A DNA stretch of 64,000 nt from Eublepharis macularius (lineage: Eukaryota > Chordata > Lepidosauria > Squamata > Eublepharidae). Location: the NCBI RefSeq assembly GCF_028583425.1, contig NC_072795.1, forward strand, positions 8,827,001-8,891,000, read 5' to 3'. This document shows positions 54,664 to 64,000 of this stretch, piece by piece. The translations under genes and the position numbers were made by a program. Each line of letters begins with the position of its first letter. Within the stretch, counting starts at the first letter, position 1. The notes beneath the pieces are model-generated. The model did not search any database, was not told where the DNA came from, and worked only from the letters and a program-made list of their open reading frames with translations.

Positions 54664-55490
54664 CGCTGCCCCTTGCTGGACTTCTATTCAAATAGGGCTG
54701 TAACAAAATGGTTTCCAGGGGTGAAATGAGTGCCAGTTGCTGTTATTCTGTCTTTAAAGAAAGGGGAGGAAATGTTCCCCATGAGGTTTGATGGGCTGTG
54801 GGGCCAGGAAGAGGCCTGCAGGAGTCTTGGTGTGGGACGCCCTTCTTCCTGGACTACAACTCCCAGCTGCCCCTGGCCAAGAAAGTGTGGGAAAAATAAG
54901 GGGTGGAGCCGGAATTGAGAGACTCAGCCGATCCTGAGGGAAAAAAGTTAGTTAGGCTCCTTCTTGGTTGAAGAAGGAGAGGCTCCTGCTGCTGGGTGAA
55001 ACCCGGGTGCCTAGGCCCTAAGTGTGGAGGGCCTGAGAGGCAGCAGAAAGGAAACAAAAGGTGAACTTTCCCTCAGACCACCCGCCCCCCCCTTAAGGTA
55101 GAGCAGGGAACAGTGTGGTAGGGAAAGCAGACGGCGGTTGTCTTCAGTTTGATTTTCTGCCCTATGAGTTCTGAACAGGGGGGTCTACCCCTATGTGTGG
55201 TGCCTTTACCTGCTTTGTATATAGTGCTCTGTATATAGTTAATAGCTTATACATTTTTGAATATAAAGAGCCTTGTGGTGCTCTGACTACATAAGCTCCC
55301 CCACTTGGCACGCTACAGGAAGGGAGGGAGCCCAGGAGAACCTGATCAGGCCAGACCTCGGTGGGTTGCCAATTCTCCAGGGCCCACCCAAAGATCGGGG
55401 AATTCACTTCCCAGTAAGGAACCTCAGCCAGAGGGGTCTCACTGCCCCTCAGTCAGGCGGTGTACAATTCAGTGAGTGGTGGCAGTGATG
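54664..55490. other. Unassigned stretch
   Basis: No gene recognised; GC-moderate with short open frames. About 55270-55480 could belong to the leader of the DIRS-like fragment that follows. Confidence 0.3.
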
Positions 55491-55589
55491 AAGAGTGTGA
55501 GCCATGCCCACCAGGGATGGTGGGAGGTGGATAGCGGGGCTAGCAGGCCATTGATGGCGGCTCAGTTGCTCGGACTGAGAGCCAGCGCC

Positions 55590-55860
55590 CGTTCCGCCAC
55601 AAGGGCCACCACCTTCCTTTTGTGGGAAGGGTTCTGCAACAGATTTCACATCCTCTTCAAGGGTCACTGGGCGGCTACCACCTCAGGTAATCTTAAATGT
55701 GCCAGGGAGTTGCCTGAGGTTGTAGCCTCTAAAAACACCAAGGAATCCATGGCCAGCCATGTGGCCTACCCCCTTTACAGCCTTCCCCTCTCCAATTTAA
55801 GAGTGTTCCCACTTGGGGTCATCCTGAATAAGACCCTGGGAGAATACCAGTAGATTCAAA
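55590..55860 (+). mobile_element. DIRS-like RT N-terminal fragment
   Basis: Frame remnants LWEGFCNRFHI, NLKCARELPEVVASK, LPLSNLRVFPLGVILNKTLGEY are a decayed version of the segment seen at 36670-36960 on the other strand. RT core missing. Confidence 0.7.
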
Positions 55861-56074
55861 CTCAGGTACTGTCTCCTTGTCTGCTGCCACCAAGTTTTCC
55901 ATCCATTAAAGCACAGACCAAATAACCTTTGCTTGGGATTTGGATGTTATGGCAGTAAGAACCTGCCCCCCCCCACTCTCACACCCTGCGACCCATCCCA
56001 AACCTCCCTTCACAGGTTTTGGGGCCTCTCAGACAGGTAATGGTTGGGGTCCTCCACATAACACCAGTCAAGAC

Positions 56075-56822
56075 TAGAGATGGGCACGAACAGCAATACG
56101 AACTAAAAAAAAAAAAGCCATGAACCACCCAATCAGCTGTTCGTGAACAAGCTGTTTGTGAGGCTTCATTCTAAATGAACAGGTGGTCATTGCAAGCCTC
56201 GTTCATTGCTGTTCGTAAGGCCAGACTGTCTGGCACTTGCAATCAATTCCCTTGGCAACCGGAGGCAGGGACTGCCTGAACTCTGTCTGAACTCCTGCTG
56301 TTGCCCTGGAAACCCCAATCTAAGCCCAATTTAGCTTGATAGGCACGTCCTCCTTTCAAGTGTGGAGCTCCAAATTTGTTACAAGGAAGCAAAGAGCAGA
56401 GGGGAAGGGGGCTCCCAGCTCTGCTTTTGCAGACAGTGGAGAGGGAGAGACAGTTGCTGCTGGCATTTTGAGAGAGAGAGACAGAGAAAGTGCATTGGAG
56501 CTTGAATTTTCTTTGTGTGTGGTGGGATAGGGATCTACCCCTTCAGGTTCCAGGGCTGCTGCCAGGCTCTGGGGCCAAGCTATTATTTATTATCGGTACA
56601 TTTCCTGCTGCCTGCTCAGGTAAGGTTTCTGGGAGTGGTGTGGTAGGGATCTTGTTGGCTGGAGAAGAGCCTGCTGGCCCCCACAAACAACGAACAACGA
56701 ACAATGAACAACGAACATGCTCATGAACAAGTCATGTTCATCAGTGTACGTTTTTCATTGTTCATGGATGGCAATGAACAACAAACACCATGTTCATTTT
56801 TTTCTGTTCATGCCCATGTCTA
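56075..56822. mobile_element. hAT-type non-autonomous element, copy 2 (748 bp)
   Basis: Reverse orientation relative to 53910-54655 and collinear over its whole length. Termini TAGAGATGGGCACGAACAGC and CATGCCCATGTCTA. Target duplication GTCAAGAC (56067-56074) and GTCTAGAC (56823-56830), one mismatch. Confidence 0.88.
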
Positions 56823-56830
56823 GTCTAGAC

Positions 56831-57394
56831 TCCACTACAGCAGACAGAAACCCTGGCCCACTGGGTCCCCTTTCTCCTCCTCCAGAGGCTCCACCAGACA
56901 GGCAGCCTCTATGTAGCTCCTGTCATCCAGCTACAGCCCAGGGCTGTTGGAGAAAAGTGAACTCAGAAGTTACTTTCCCTATATATACGATCCTACCATT
57001 TAAACTTGGCCCATTTAATATGACAAGGGTGTGTGTGTGTGTGTTTGTCAGATATTTCTCCTCAGCTGATGATTTAAAGCCAGCCTGGGTTAAACCAAAC
57101 AAAAATAAACTTTATTTACAAGATGGAACATAGGAATGAATAGATTTTAAACTAATAAAAAAATTGCAGTTAAACAGAGAATGCCTACAGAACAGATTAA
57201 CATCCAGCTATCTTTCTGCTGCCTCCTTTAACAGTGTCTCAACTCCTTTTCCCTCAGCATGTCCCAAGAGCCTTCTCTCCCTCTAACAGACACTAACTCT
57301 CATTGGTCCAGCATTCTTCTCACTCCCATTGGTTGTCTTTCAGGAGAGGCAGAGATGGAGCCAGTCCTGTCCATCGCAGATGCGCATTTAAGCA
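56831..57394. other. Unassigned stretch with a short (TG)n run
   Basis: (TG)n at about 57028-57044. Nothing else recognised. Confidence 0.35.
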
Positions 57395-58143
57395 AGAATT
57401 TTCACATGTACTCTTGGACCTCCAGGTAACAAAACATAAATTGTGCTGTCATTTGGAAAAAACTCTTCTCTGAATATTTAGATAAAGGTAGTTCCCTGTG
57501 CAAGCAGTGAGTCATTACTGACCCATGGGGAACGTCACATTATGACGTTTTCTTGGCAGACTTGTTACCGGGTGGGGGGTGTCATTGCCTTCCCCAGTCA
57601 TCTACATTTTACCCCCAGGAAACTGGGCACTCATTTTACCAACCTCAGAAGGATGGAATGCTGAGTCAACCTTGAGCCAGCTATCTGAACACGGCTTCCA
57701 CCAGGATTGAACTCAGGTCATGGGCAGAGCTTGGGGTGCAGAACTGTAGCTTACCACTCTGCGCCACGGGGCTCACTTACATATATCCCTAGACCTCCAA
57801 GTAACGAAACACAGATAGTGCAGTTATTTGGAATATTGAGGTACTTTTCAAATATTACAGCTACTTGTGATTAGCTGCTCCTCACTGAATACAAAACAAT
57901 TGCAGCGGAACATAACAGGAATTCTAAGGAAGGCCATTTCAGAGTTTTATAGAGAGGATTTGGATGTGAACTTATGAAAGAATTTTCACATATATTCCTA
58001 GACCTCCAAGTTACAAAACACAGACAGTGCAGTCATTTGGAATAGGCTCCTCTCTGAACAAAAATCTCCTTTCAATATTGAGGTACTTTTCAAATATTAC
58101 AGCTACTTGCGATTAACTGCTCCTCGTTGAATGCAAAACAACA
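57395..58143. repeat. Local tandem duplication, one unit interrupted by a SINE
   Basis: The sequence AAGAATTTTCACAT ... GACCTCCA(A/G)GT ... CAGTCATTTGGAA ... TTTTCAAATATTACAGCTACT occurs at 57395-57900 and again at 57963-58143. In the first unit a minus-strand tRNA-derived SINE (57487-57776) intervenes and part of the unit is repeated after it. Confidence 0.65.
57487..57776 (-). repeat. tRNA-derived SINE
   Basis: Minus-strand copy of the 18863 family, from GTGAGCCCCGTGGCGCAGAG at 57776 to GCAAGCAGTGAGTC-like tail. B-box region degraded. Confidence 0.82.
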
Positions 58144-59019
58144 GCCCTGTGCTGCATTGCACGGCATCAGCTAAAGTCACAGTTTATGATGGAAATTTAA
58201 ACACCATCAGGGTGTGAAATCTTTCTCGGTCAAGATACCAGACCAAGCTCAACGTCCTTGAGAGACTTCTCATGACAGTCCCTCACAGGATAAGAGGCCC
58301 ACATTAACAGCACCAATTTGTATGTGTATTTTAGAATAAAGTATATTGAGGCAAGCTTTCTTCTATCTGTTTTATTTTCAGCCATTCTGCTTCTGTGTGA
58401 TCATTTCACTTTAATAGAACATACACTCAAAAGTAGTGAAATAAACTTCCATTTATGTTTGTATATCTTTCTGATCTCTGCAGCTAGTTTTAATTTATAA
58501 TTAGAAAAAACACAAGTTATAAAACGTTACATCACAGCTTACATAGTGGTGTTACCCGAATGGCTACCCAAGTTTGTGCCCCTGGCCTATAGAGGCAACC
58601 CTCCAAGCATGCTCCAAGGGCAAACCAGCACAACACTACTAGATGAACTTCTGTACTGGGATTTTCCCTTTTTATACCGGGATCCATTGGCAGGTTCTCC
58701 CTGACAATCAGGGGGAAACACCACTTACAAAGAAAGATCTCCTAACTCTCTTGCGTTGCAATTTTACTATTGGGGAATTAACATCACCTGGTCAAATTCA
58801 AAAGAACTTCTTAGACAACTCATGAGCTTCCAGTCTACAGTAGTTTCCCATTCACAAGGAGATGTAAATGCCGCTGTCAGCCTCTAGGGTCTTACACGAG
58901 GCTTAGTTCAAATAACATACAACATTTCCCCTTAATATGTAAATGTGGGTGTGATATAAGACCATATGACCTGTCCTGAAGATATGACAATTAGGAAGCA
59001 TACAGAGCCACTAAAAGGG

Positions 59020-60225
59020 GCCAAAAGCAGCGTACATGCACCTATGATAGGAAATGAATCAAAGTAAAGGTAGGCACACAAATTCACGAAAAGAATAAAG
59101 TAATTCCTAGAAGAGAAGGGTAGAGAAATTAGAGTAAAGAAGTGTGCAGAGAAAAGTAAGGCAAGCAGGCTTTGAGAGCTCTGGCACAAGAAGTACAACA
59201 AAGATTCAAAAAGACGTAGATCAAAAAGGACAAAGAACAATTTGATTCCAATAGACAGTTCTTTTAGGGTTATTTTAACACCTTAACAGTTAATGTGCCA
59301 TGCAAATGAGGCTAATTTATTTGGACACTTCATGTGTGCCTCTTTTTCAATGGGGCATCTTTATGTAATTTGAAGTGAGATTGGCTATAGCCATGCTTAA
59401 TATGTAGTTGGAAGGCTGAAAGGCTTTGATTTTTGATGCCTACTGTTTCTCTTCAGACAAAGAGTCAACATACCTAGGATTAAGTGATTTGAAGTCCCTT
59501 GCTTGTAACATCTTACTTAATACCACTGAGATGTTGAAAAGATATGACAAGTTCAGAAAAAAAACCCTTTGAATGGACCCATGACCTCTGAGAAGGGAAG
59601 AGAAGAATTAAACTTGCAATACGCCTATACTGATGTTTCTTTGTGATGCTTCTGAGCTTGTCTCTGATATCTATCTTTATAGTTTGATGTGCAAAAAGCC
59701 AAAATTGTAGCTGGTGCTGGTGGATCTTTCTCTCAGTAGAACCAAAGAAGAGTAATTACCCTTTAAATCAGTTTTGCTGACTGAATGTAATGAACTCTGG
59801 TCTTCTAAATCAAAATAGAATTCCAGGTACAATTCAAGATATAGTGGCATAAAAACCGTTTGTATATACCAAGTGGTGCTCTGCTGAGGATACCTAAATC
59901 TGGATACTGAAGCCATGAAGAGACAAGACATCTATGTACATACCTGAAAAATGCCCTCAGTTTGCAGAAAAACTTGAAATCTAAAAAAAAAACAAATACA
60001 AAAAACAACTGGTGGGAGTTTTAAAAAACCCAAAATGATAAAAAGACCATTTGTAGCTTAAATCAGATTCCTCAGTGGCTATTGGTATGGCACTATAACA
60101 GTTAAGCCAGTATTTCAGGCTTGGTTTCTGTCAGTAAAAGGCATGGGGAGGTGGCAGGGGCCCTTTTTTGCCTTTGAGAGAGGACTTACTGGGGCCAGGC
60201 CCAGACATAACCACAAGATGACTTG
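59020..60225. other. Right-arm-specific unassigned stretch
   Basis: No counterpart seen in the left arm. AT-rich, no gene or repeat family recognised. Confidence 0.4.
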
Positions 60226-61147
60226 ATTTCACATAGGGTTACCAGCTGCCTGTACCTTCCAGGTGTGAACCAGAGGAGTGCTCTTGGAGGGGGACGTGAA
60301 GAAGTCACTCCCTGGAGTGATGTTGTTGTGCCGCTCTGGGAATGTGCCTCTTCCCCTGCCTTTCCTCCACCCCCGCCACCAGCCAGATGAGTGAGGGGGT
60401 GGAGGGTGGGAACGGGGGGTCCCTAACACTACATAACTTGCACGAATCATCGAAGCCTGGTGGTTGTTATTGTTCAATAGCAGCCACCTTCTACAAAAGC
60501 CAGTGTGTAGTGTAATGCTTAGAGTTTCAGAGTATGATGTGGGAGACCCAGTTTCAAATCACCGCTCTGCTGTGAAAGCTTACTGGGAGGCTTTTACCCA
60601 GTTACACACTCACATGCATTCCTACTTCTCAGGGTTGTTGTGAGGATAATACGGAGGCAAGGAGAATGATCTAAGGTGCTTTGAGTCCCCATTGGACACA
60701 GAAAGGCATTATACAATGAAGTAAATTAATAAATATAGATGAACAGGGGGGCAGATCAAAGGTAAATTGTTTAGTTGGCTTGAAGGAGAGAAGAGTACAT
60801 GGAAAGATGAGCATAGGGAGGCTGCCAGAAGGAGGAAAAGAGGAAATAGTGTGGGAAGGGGGATTCTGGGAAAAGTGAACCAGCAAGTCTTTGCAAATTT
60901 CCCACCATGCAATTGGGCCCAGCTCATCTGGCACCACACAACTGGGCCCTAGGGGAGAGATGGCAGGTGTTGAAGAGGAGAAGGAGAAGGCAGGAGGGCA
61001 GACAAAGGTGGCTGGGAAGGAGCAAAGAAACCAGGAAAAGGGGAGAGGCTATGCAGGGGGGGGGGGAGGCATGGAAAGATGACATGGTGGGAGTAGAAAA
61101 AATGAGATGGCCCTCATAAGTCCTTCTGGATGCCTAGCATATAAGAC

Positions 61148-61395
61148 ATCTAACTAGCCAGTTTGGTGTAGTGGTTAAGAGCAGTGGGACTCTAATCTGG
61201 AGAGCCGTGTTTGATTCCCCACTCCTCCACTTGAAGCCAGCTGGGTGACCTTGGGCTAGTCACAGCTCTCTAGAGCTATCTCAGCCCTACCCACCTCACA
61301 GGGTGATAGCTGTGATAACACTTTGCAAACTACTTTGAGTGGGCATTAAGTTGTCCCGAAGAGTGGTATATAAATCAAATGTTATTATTGTTGTT
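61148..61395 (+). repeat. tRNA-derived SINE, second family
   Basis: Head GTTTGGTGTAGTGGTTAAGAG with A box, B-box-like GTTTGATTCC, then CCCACCTCACAGGGTG and a GTATATAAATCAAAT(GTTATT) tail. Absent from the left arm. Confidence 0.82.
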
Positions 61396-61421
61396 GCTTT
61401 TATTATTATAACTACCTAAAG

Positions 61422-61668
61422 GTAAAGGTAGTCCCCGGTGCAAGCACCACATCATTACTGACCTGTGGGGGGACGTCGCATCTCGACGTTTTCTTGGCAG
61501 ACTTTTTTTATAGGGTGGTTTGCCATTGCCTTCCCCAGTCATCTACACTTTACCCCCAGGAAACTGGGTACTCATTTTACCAACCTTGAGTCAACCTTGA
61601 GCTGGTTACTTGAACCTGGCTTCCACCAGGATCAAACTCAGGTTGTGAGCAGAGCTTGGGCTGTGGTA
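61422..61668 (-). repeat. tRNA-derived SINE, truncated head
   Basis: Minus-strand copy of the 18863 family, CTTGGCAGAC and GCCATTGCCTTCCCCAG runs; the tRNA head is lost at about 61665. A plus-strand tail fragment of the same family lies at 61908-62010. Confidence 0.75.
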
Positions 61669-62027
61669 CCTAAGATTGCCAAATTAATCTCTGTGCTCTT
61701 ATGTGAAATGCACTTCAATGATGAAGTGGGGAGAGTTAGCACCACTGCATGGCTGTGTCAGTGTAGAGTCTTCTTCCCGTTGCAGATGCAAAAGAGGGTG
61801 AGGGTTGAAACGTAGTTAATAAGGCATTTGGATGCTTTTAATGTGACCCCATTGTTAAGTCAATTGACCCAGCAGAAGTCTATGTATGGGCGTTTATGTA
61901 TCAACTATGGCAACCCACCCTGAAACAAAAGTCTGCCAAGAAAATGTCATGAGGCAACATCCTCCCGTGGGTCAGTAATGACTCGGTGCTTGCATAGAGG
62001 ACTACCTTTACATTTTAAGAGATCCAT

Positions 62028-62780
62028 TTGAGGTTGGTTTCTTCTTTGTTGACGCTGAAAAAGCGTTTGACAATTTAAACTGGGACTTTATGTTTGCCAC
62101 TATGGAAAAGCTACAATTGGGAGAAAGATTCATCAGAGCAATTAAGGAAATTTATAGAGACCAGACTGCAGCAATTGTGGTGAATGATGAATTGACCAAG
62201 AAATTGACGATAAGTAAAGGAACAAGACAAGGTTGCCCGTTATCTCCATTGTTGTTCATTTTAGTATTGGAGATTCTGATGATACAAATACGTCAAGATG
62301 ATGAAATTCGTGGAATAAAAATAAAGGACTATTCATACAAGGTCAGAGCATTTGCGGATGACATAATGTTAATTGTAGAGGACCCATTGGAGAACATGCC
62401 AAGAGTGATAGATAAGATCAAGGAGTTTGGAGACTTGGCAGGTTTCTTCATTAACAAAAAGAAGTCAAAGATATTATGCAAAAATATGACTAAGCAGAAA
62501 CAACAATTGTTAATGGAAACAACGGATTGTGAAGTAACAAGTAAAGTGAAATATTTGGGAGTCGAATTAACTGCAAAGAACATAGATCTATTCAAAAACA
62601 ATTATGAAAAACTATGGACTCAGATAGAGAGAGACTTGATTAAATGGAATAGATTGAATTTGTCATGGTTGGGCAGGATTGCAGCAGTTAAGATGAATGT
62701 GTTACCAAGAGTAATGTTTTTGCTACAGACAATACCAATCATCAGAGACTCCAAACAATTTGAAAAATGGCAGAGGTTAA
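62028..62780 (+). pseudogene. L1 ORF2 reverse transcriptase fragment
   Basis: About 250 codons, no stop: FVDAEKAFDNLNWDF, GTRQGCPLSPLLFILVLEIL, AFADDIMLIVE (F-ADD catalytic box) and VKYLGVELT. L1-type RT palm. Truncated at both ends by SINE sequence, so it is a relic even though the frame is open. It could be the same lineage as the ORF1-only elements at 24.5 and 26.5 kb, which is inference. Confidence 0.88.
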
Positions 62781-62792
62781 GAACTGGTTAAG

Positions 62793-62945
62793 AACACAGG
62801 ACTTTAATTTGGAGAACCGGATTTGATTCCCCTCTCCTCCACATGTAACCAGCTGGGTGACCCTGGGTCGGTCACAGCTTCTAGGAGCTCTCTCAGCTCC
62901 ACCCACCTCACAGGGTGTTTGTTTTTGTGGAGATAATGATAACAT
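62793..62945 (+). repeat. tRNA-derived SINE fragment, second family
   Basis: GGTTAAGAAC head, GGATTTGATTCCC B box and CCACCTCACAGGGTGTTTG, matching 61148-61320; tail absent, followed by the Penelope-like terminus. Confidence 0.75.
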
Positions 62946-62947
62946 AG

Positions 62948-64000
62948 GTTGTTGTGGGTTTTCCGGGCTGTATTGCCGTGGTCTTGGCATTGTAGTTCCT
63001 GACGTTTCGCCAGCAGCTGTGGCTGGCATCTTCAGAGGTGTAGCACCAAAAGACAGAGATCTCTCAGTGTCACAGTGTGGAAAAGGTGTTGGCAGGTCAT
63101 TTATATCTACTCAGGAGGGGTGGGGTTGAGCTGAGTCAACCTGTAAGAGTTTCCCAGGGTGTGGAATGCTAATGGCGGGAGGCTTCACTGTATCCTGAGG
63201 AGGTTCTTTTGCATATGGATTGGTGCTTGATGTGCTAATCTTCTCTGCAGGGCTATTGTCGGGTGTAGAGTGTTTTGTTAGCCTGGTGTTTTTCAGAACT
63301 GGAAACCATGCTCTGTTCATTCTTAAGGTTTCTTCTTTCCTGTTGAAGTTTTGCTTATGCTTGTGAATTTCAATGGCTTCCCTGTGCAGTCTGACAAAGT
63401 AGTTGGAAGTGTTGTCCAGTATTTTGGTGTCCTGGAATAAGATACTGTGCCCTGTTTGTGTTAGGCTATGTTCAGCCACTGCTGATTTTTCAGGTTGTCC
63501 AAGTCTGCAGTGTCTTTCGTGTTCTTTTATTCTTGTCTGGATGCTACGCTTTGTGGTCCCGATGTACACTTGTCCACAGCTGCAGGGTATACGGTATACT
63601 CCTGCAGAGGTGAGGGGGTCTCTGCTGTCTTTTGCTGATCGTAGCATCTGTTGTATTTTTCGGGTGGGTCTGAATACTGCTTGAAGGTTATGCTTTTTCA
63701 TAAGCTTTCCCATCTGATAAGTAATTCCTTTGATATATGGCAAAAACACTTTTCCTGTAGGAGACTGTTTTTCCTTGGTTGTTTGATTCATCCTGGGTTT
63801 GATTGCTCTTCGGATTTCATTTCTGGAGTAGCCATTTGCCTGAAGTGCGTGGTTTAGATGATTAATTTCCTCATTGAGAAAGTGCGGCTCACATATCCGT
63901 CTTGCACGATCCACTAATGTTTTCATTATGCCTCTTTTCTGTCGGGGGTGGTGATTGGAGTTTTTGTGTAAGTACCGATCAGTGTGAGTTGGTTTCCTGT
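62948..64000 (-). mobile_element. Penelope-like element, runs off the window end
   Basis: Minus strand. Terminal segment at 62948-63075 (the same sequence as in 17903-18218), then the 3' end of the coding region. The left end abuts a SINE. No target duplication can be checked because the other end is outside. Confidence 0.88.
63111..64000 (-). CDS. Penelope-like RT C-terminal region and GIY-YIG endonuclease, partial
   Basis: Open frame from beyond the right edge to a stop at 63111, about 296 codons visible with no stop or frame change. Order: RT-to-EN linker (HTDRYLHKNSNHHPRQKRG, FLPYIKGITYQMGKLMKKH), then GIY-YIG domain ([19 protein letters not shown], with G-Y and Y-I-G elements and the downstream Arg/His/Glu-bearing helix [12 protein letters not shown]). 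Penelope-like elements prime at target sites with this endonuclease. The RT core lies outside the window. It may be a young or even intact copy, but only the last part can be seen. Confidence 0.85.
   Translation of the reverse strand, partial: RKPTHTDRYLHKNSNHHPRQKRGIMKTLVDRARRICEPHFLNEEINHLNHALQANGYSRNEIRRAIKPRMNQTTKEKQSPTGKVFLPYIKGITYQMGKLMKKHNLQAVFRPTRKIQQMLRSAKDSRDPLTSAGVYRIPCSCGQVYIGTTKRSIQTRIKEHERHCRLGQPEKSAVAEHSLTQTGHSILFQDTKILDNTSNYFVRLHREAIEIHKHKQNFNRKEETLRMNRAWFPVLKNTRLTKHSTPDNSPAEKISTSSTNPYAKEPPQDTVKPPAISIPHPGKLLQVDSAQPHPS

Larger units (their letters stand above)
58575..61885. repeat. Right arm of the large inverted duplication
   Basis: Reverse-complement counterpart of 6057-9275. 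It has its own insertions: about 59020-60225 (unassigned, AT-rich) and about 61140-61668 (two SINEs). It lacks the left arm's solo LTR-like repeat and its 1.2-kb insertion. No gene. Confidence 0.78.

Overview
The window looks like nuclear DNA from a vertebrate, most likely a squamate reptile (lizard or gecko). The evidence is a CYP2-family P450 gene with canonical vertebrate exon sizes, together with L2/CR1-like LINEs, an L1-type ORF1 element, Penelope-like elements, DIRS-like fragments, hAT and palindromic DNA elements, and tRNA- and 5S-derived SINEs. No bacterial, viral or CRISPR-type system was found. Host coding sequence is about 1.8 kb of 64 kb; most of the rest is transposon-derived or unassigned.

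Host genes. Two tandem cytochrome P450 genes lie head to tail on the + strand. The first enters from the left, and only its exons 8 and 9 are present (629-770, 4761-4951), with its 3' flank. The second is complete: nine exons from an ATG at 18618 to a TAA at 53182. The internal exons are 163, 150, 161, 177, 142, 188 and 142 bp, the sizes expected for CYP2 genes. Every junction has an AG acceptor and a GT donor, and the spliced CDS is 1485 bp (494 residues). The C-helix WxxxR, I-helix AGTETT, ExxR and heme FxxGxRxCxG motifs are all present. A TATAAAAG box sits 128 bp upstream of the ATG. Sequence style is closest to CYP2J; the exact subfamily is an inference.

Layout. 1-5.6 kb: end of P450 copy 1; its intron 8 carries an old LINE split by a GC-rich composite of minisatellites. 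4.5-6.1 kb: four copies of a 118-bp palindromic MITE. 6.0-9.3 kb: a unique segment that recurs inverted at 58.6-61.9 kb. 8.5-10.5 kb: two 578-579 bp solo-LTR-like repeats. 11.5-15.1 kb: a minisatellite of about 50-bp units interrupted by an L2-like LINE. 17.9-18.2 kb: palindromic Penelope-like insertion. 18.6-53.2 kb: P450 copy 2. Its introns hold a 3-kb LINE, two ORF1-only L1-like (HAL1-like) insertions, a 1.7-kb hAT element, a DIRS-like relic, a second truncated LINE, nested palindromic MITEs, a 5S-derived SINE and a Penelope-like GIY-YIG fragment. 53.2-62 kb: 3' flank with two hAT copies in opposite orientation, a DIRS fragment, SINEs and the inverted segment. 62-64 kb: an L1 reverse-transcriptase fragment and a Penelope-like element that runs off the end with an open reading frame.

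The two P450 genes share homologous exons 8-9, intron-8 ends and 3' flanks, so they arose by tandem duplication. Comparing the flanks suggests a later inversion of about 8 kb downstream of copy 2. It also gives empty-site comparisons that date several insertions to after the duplication.
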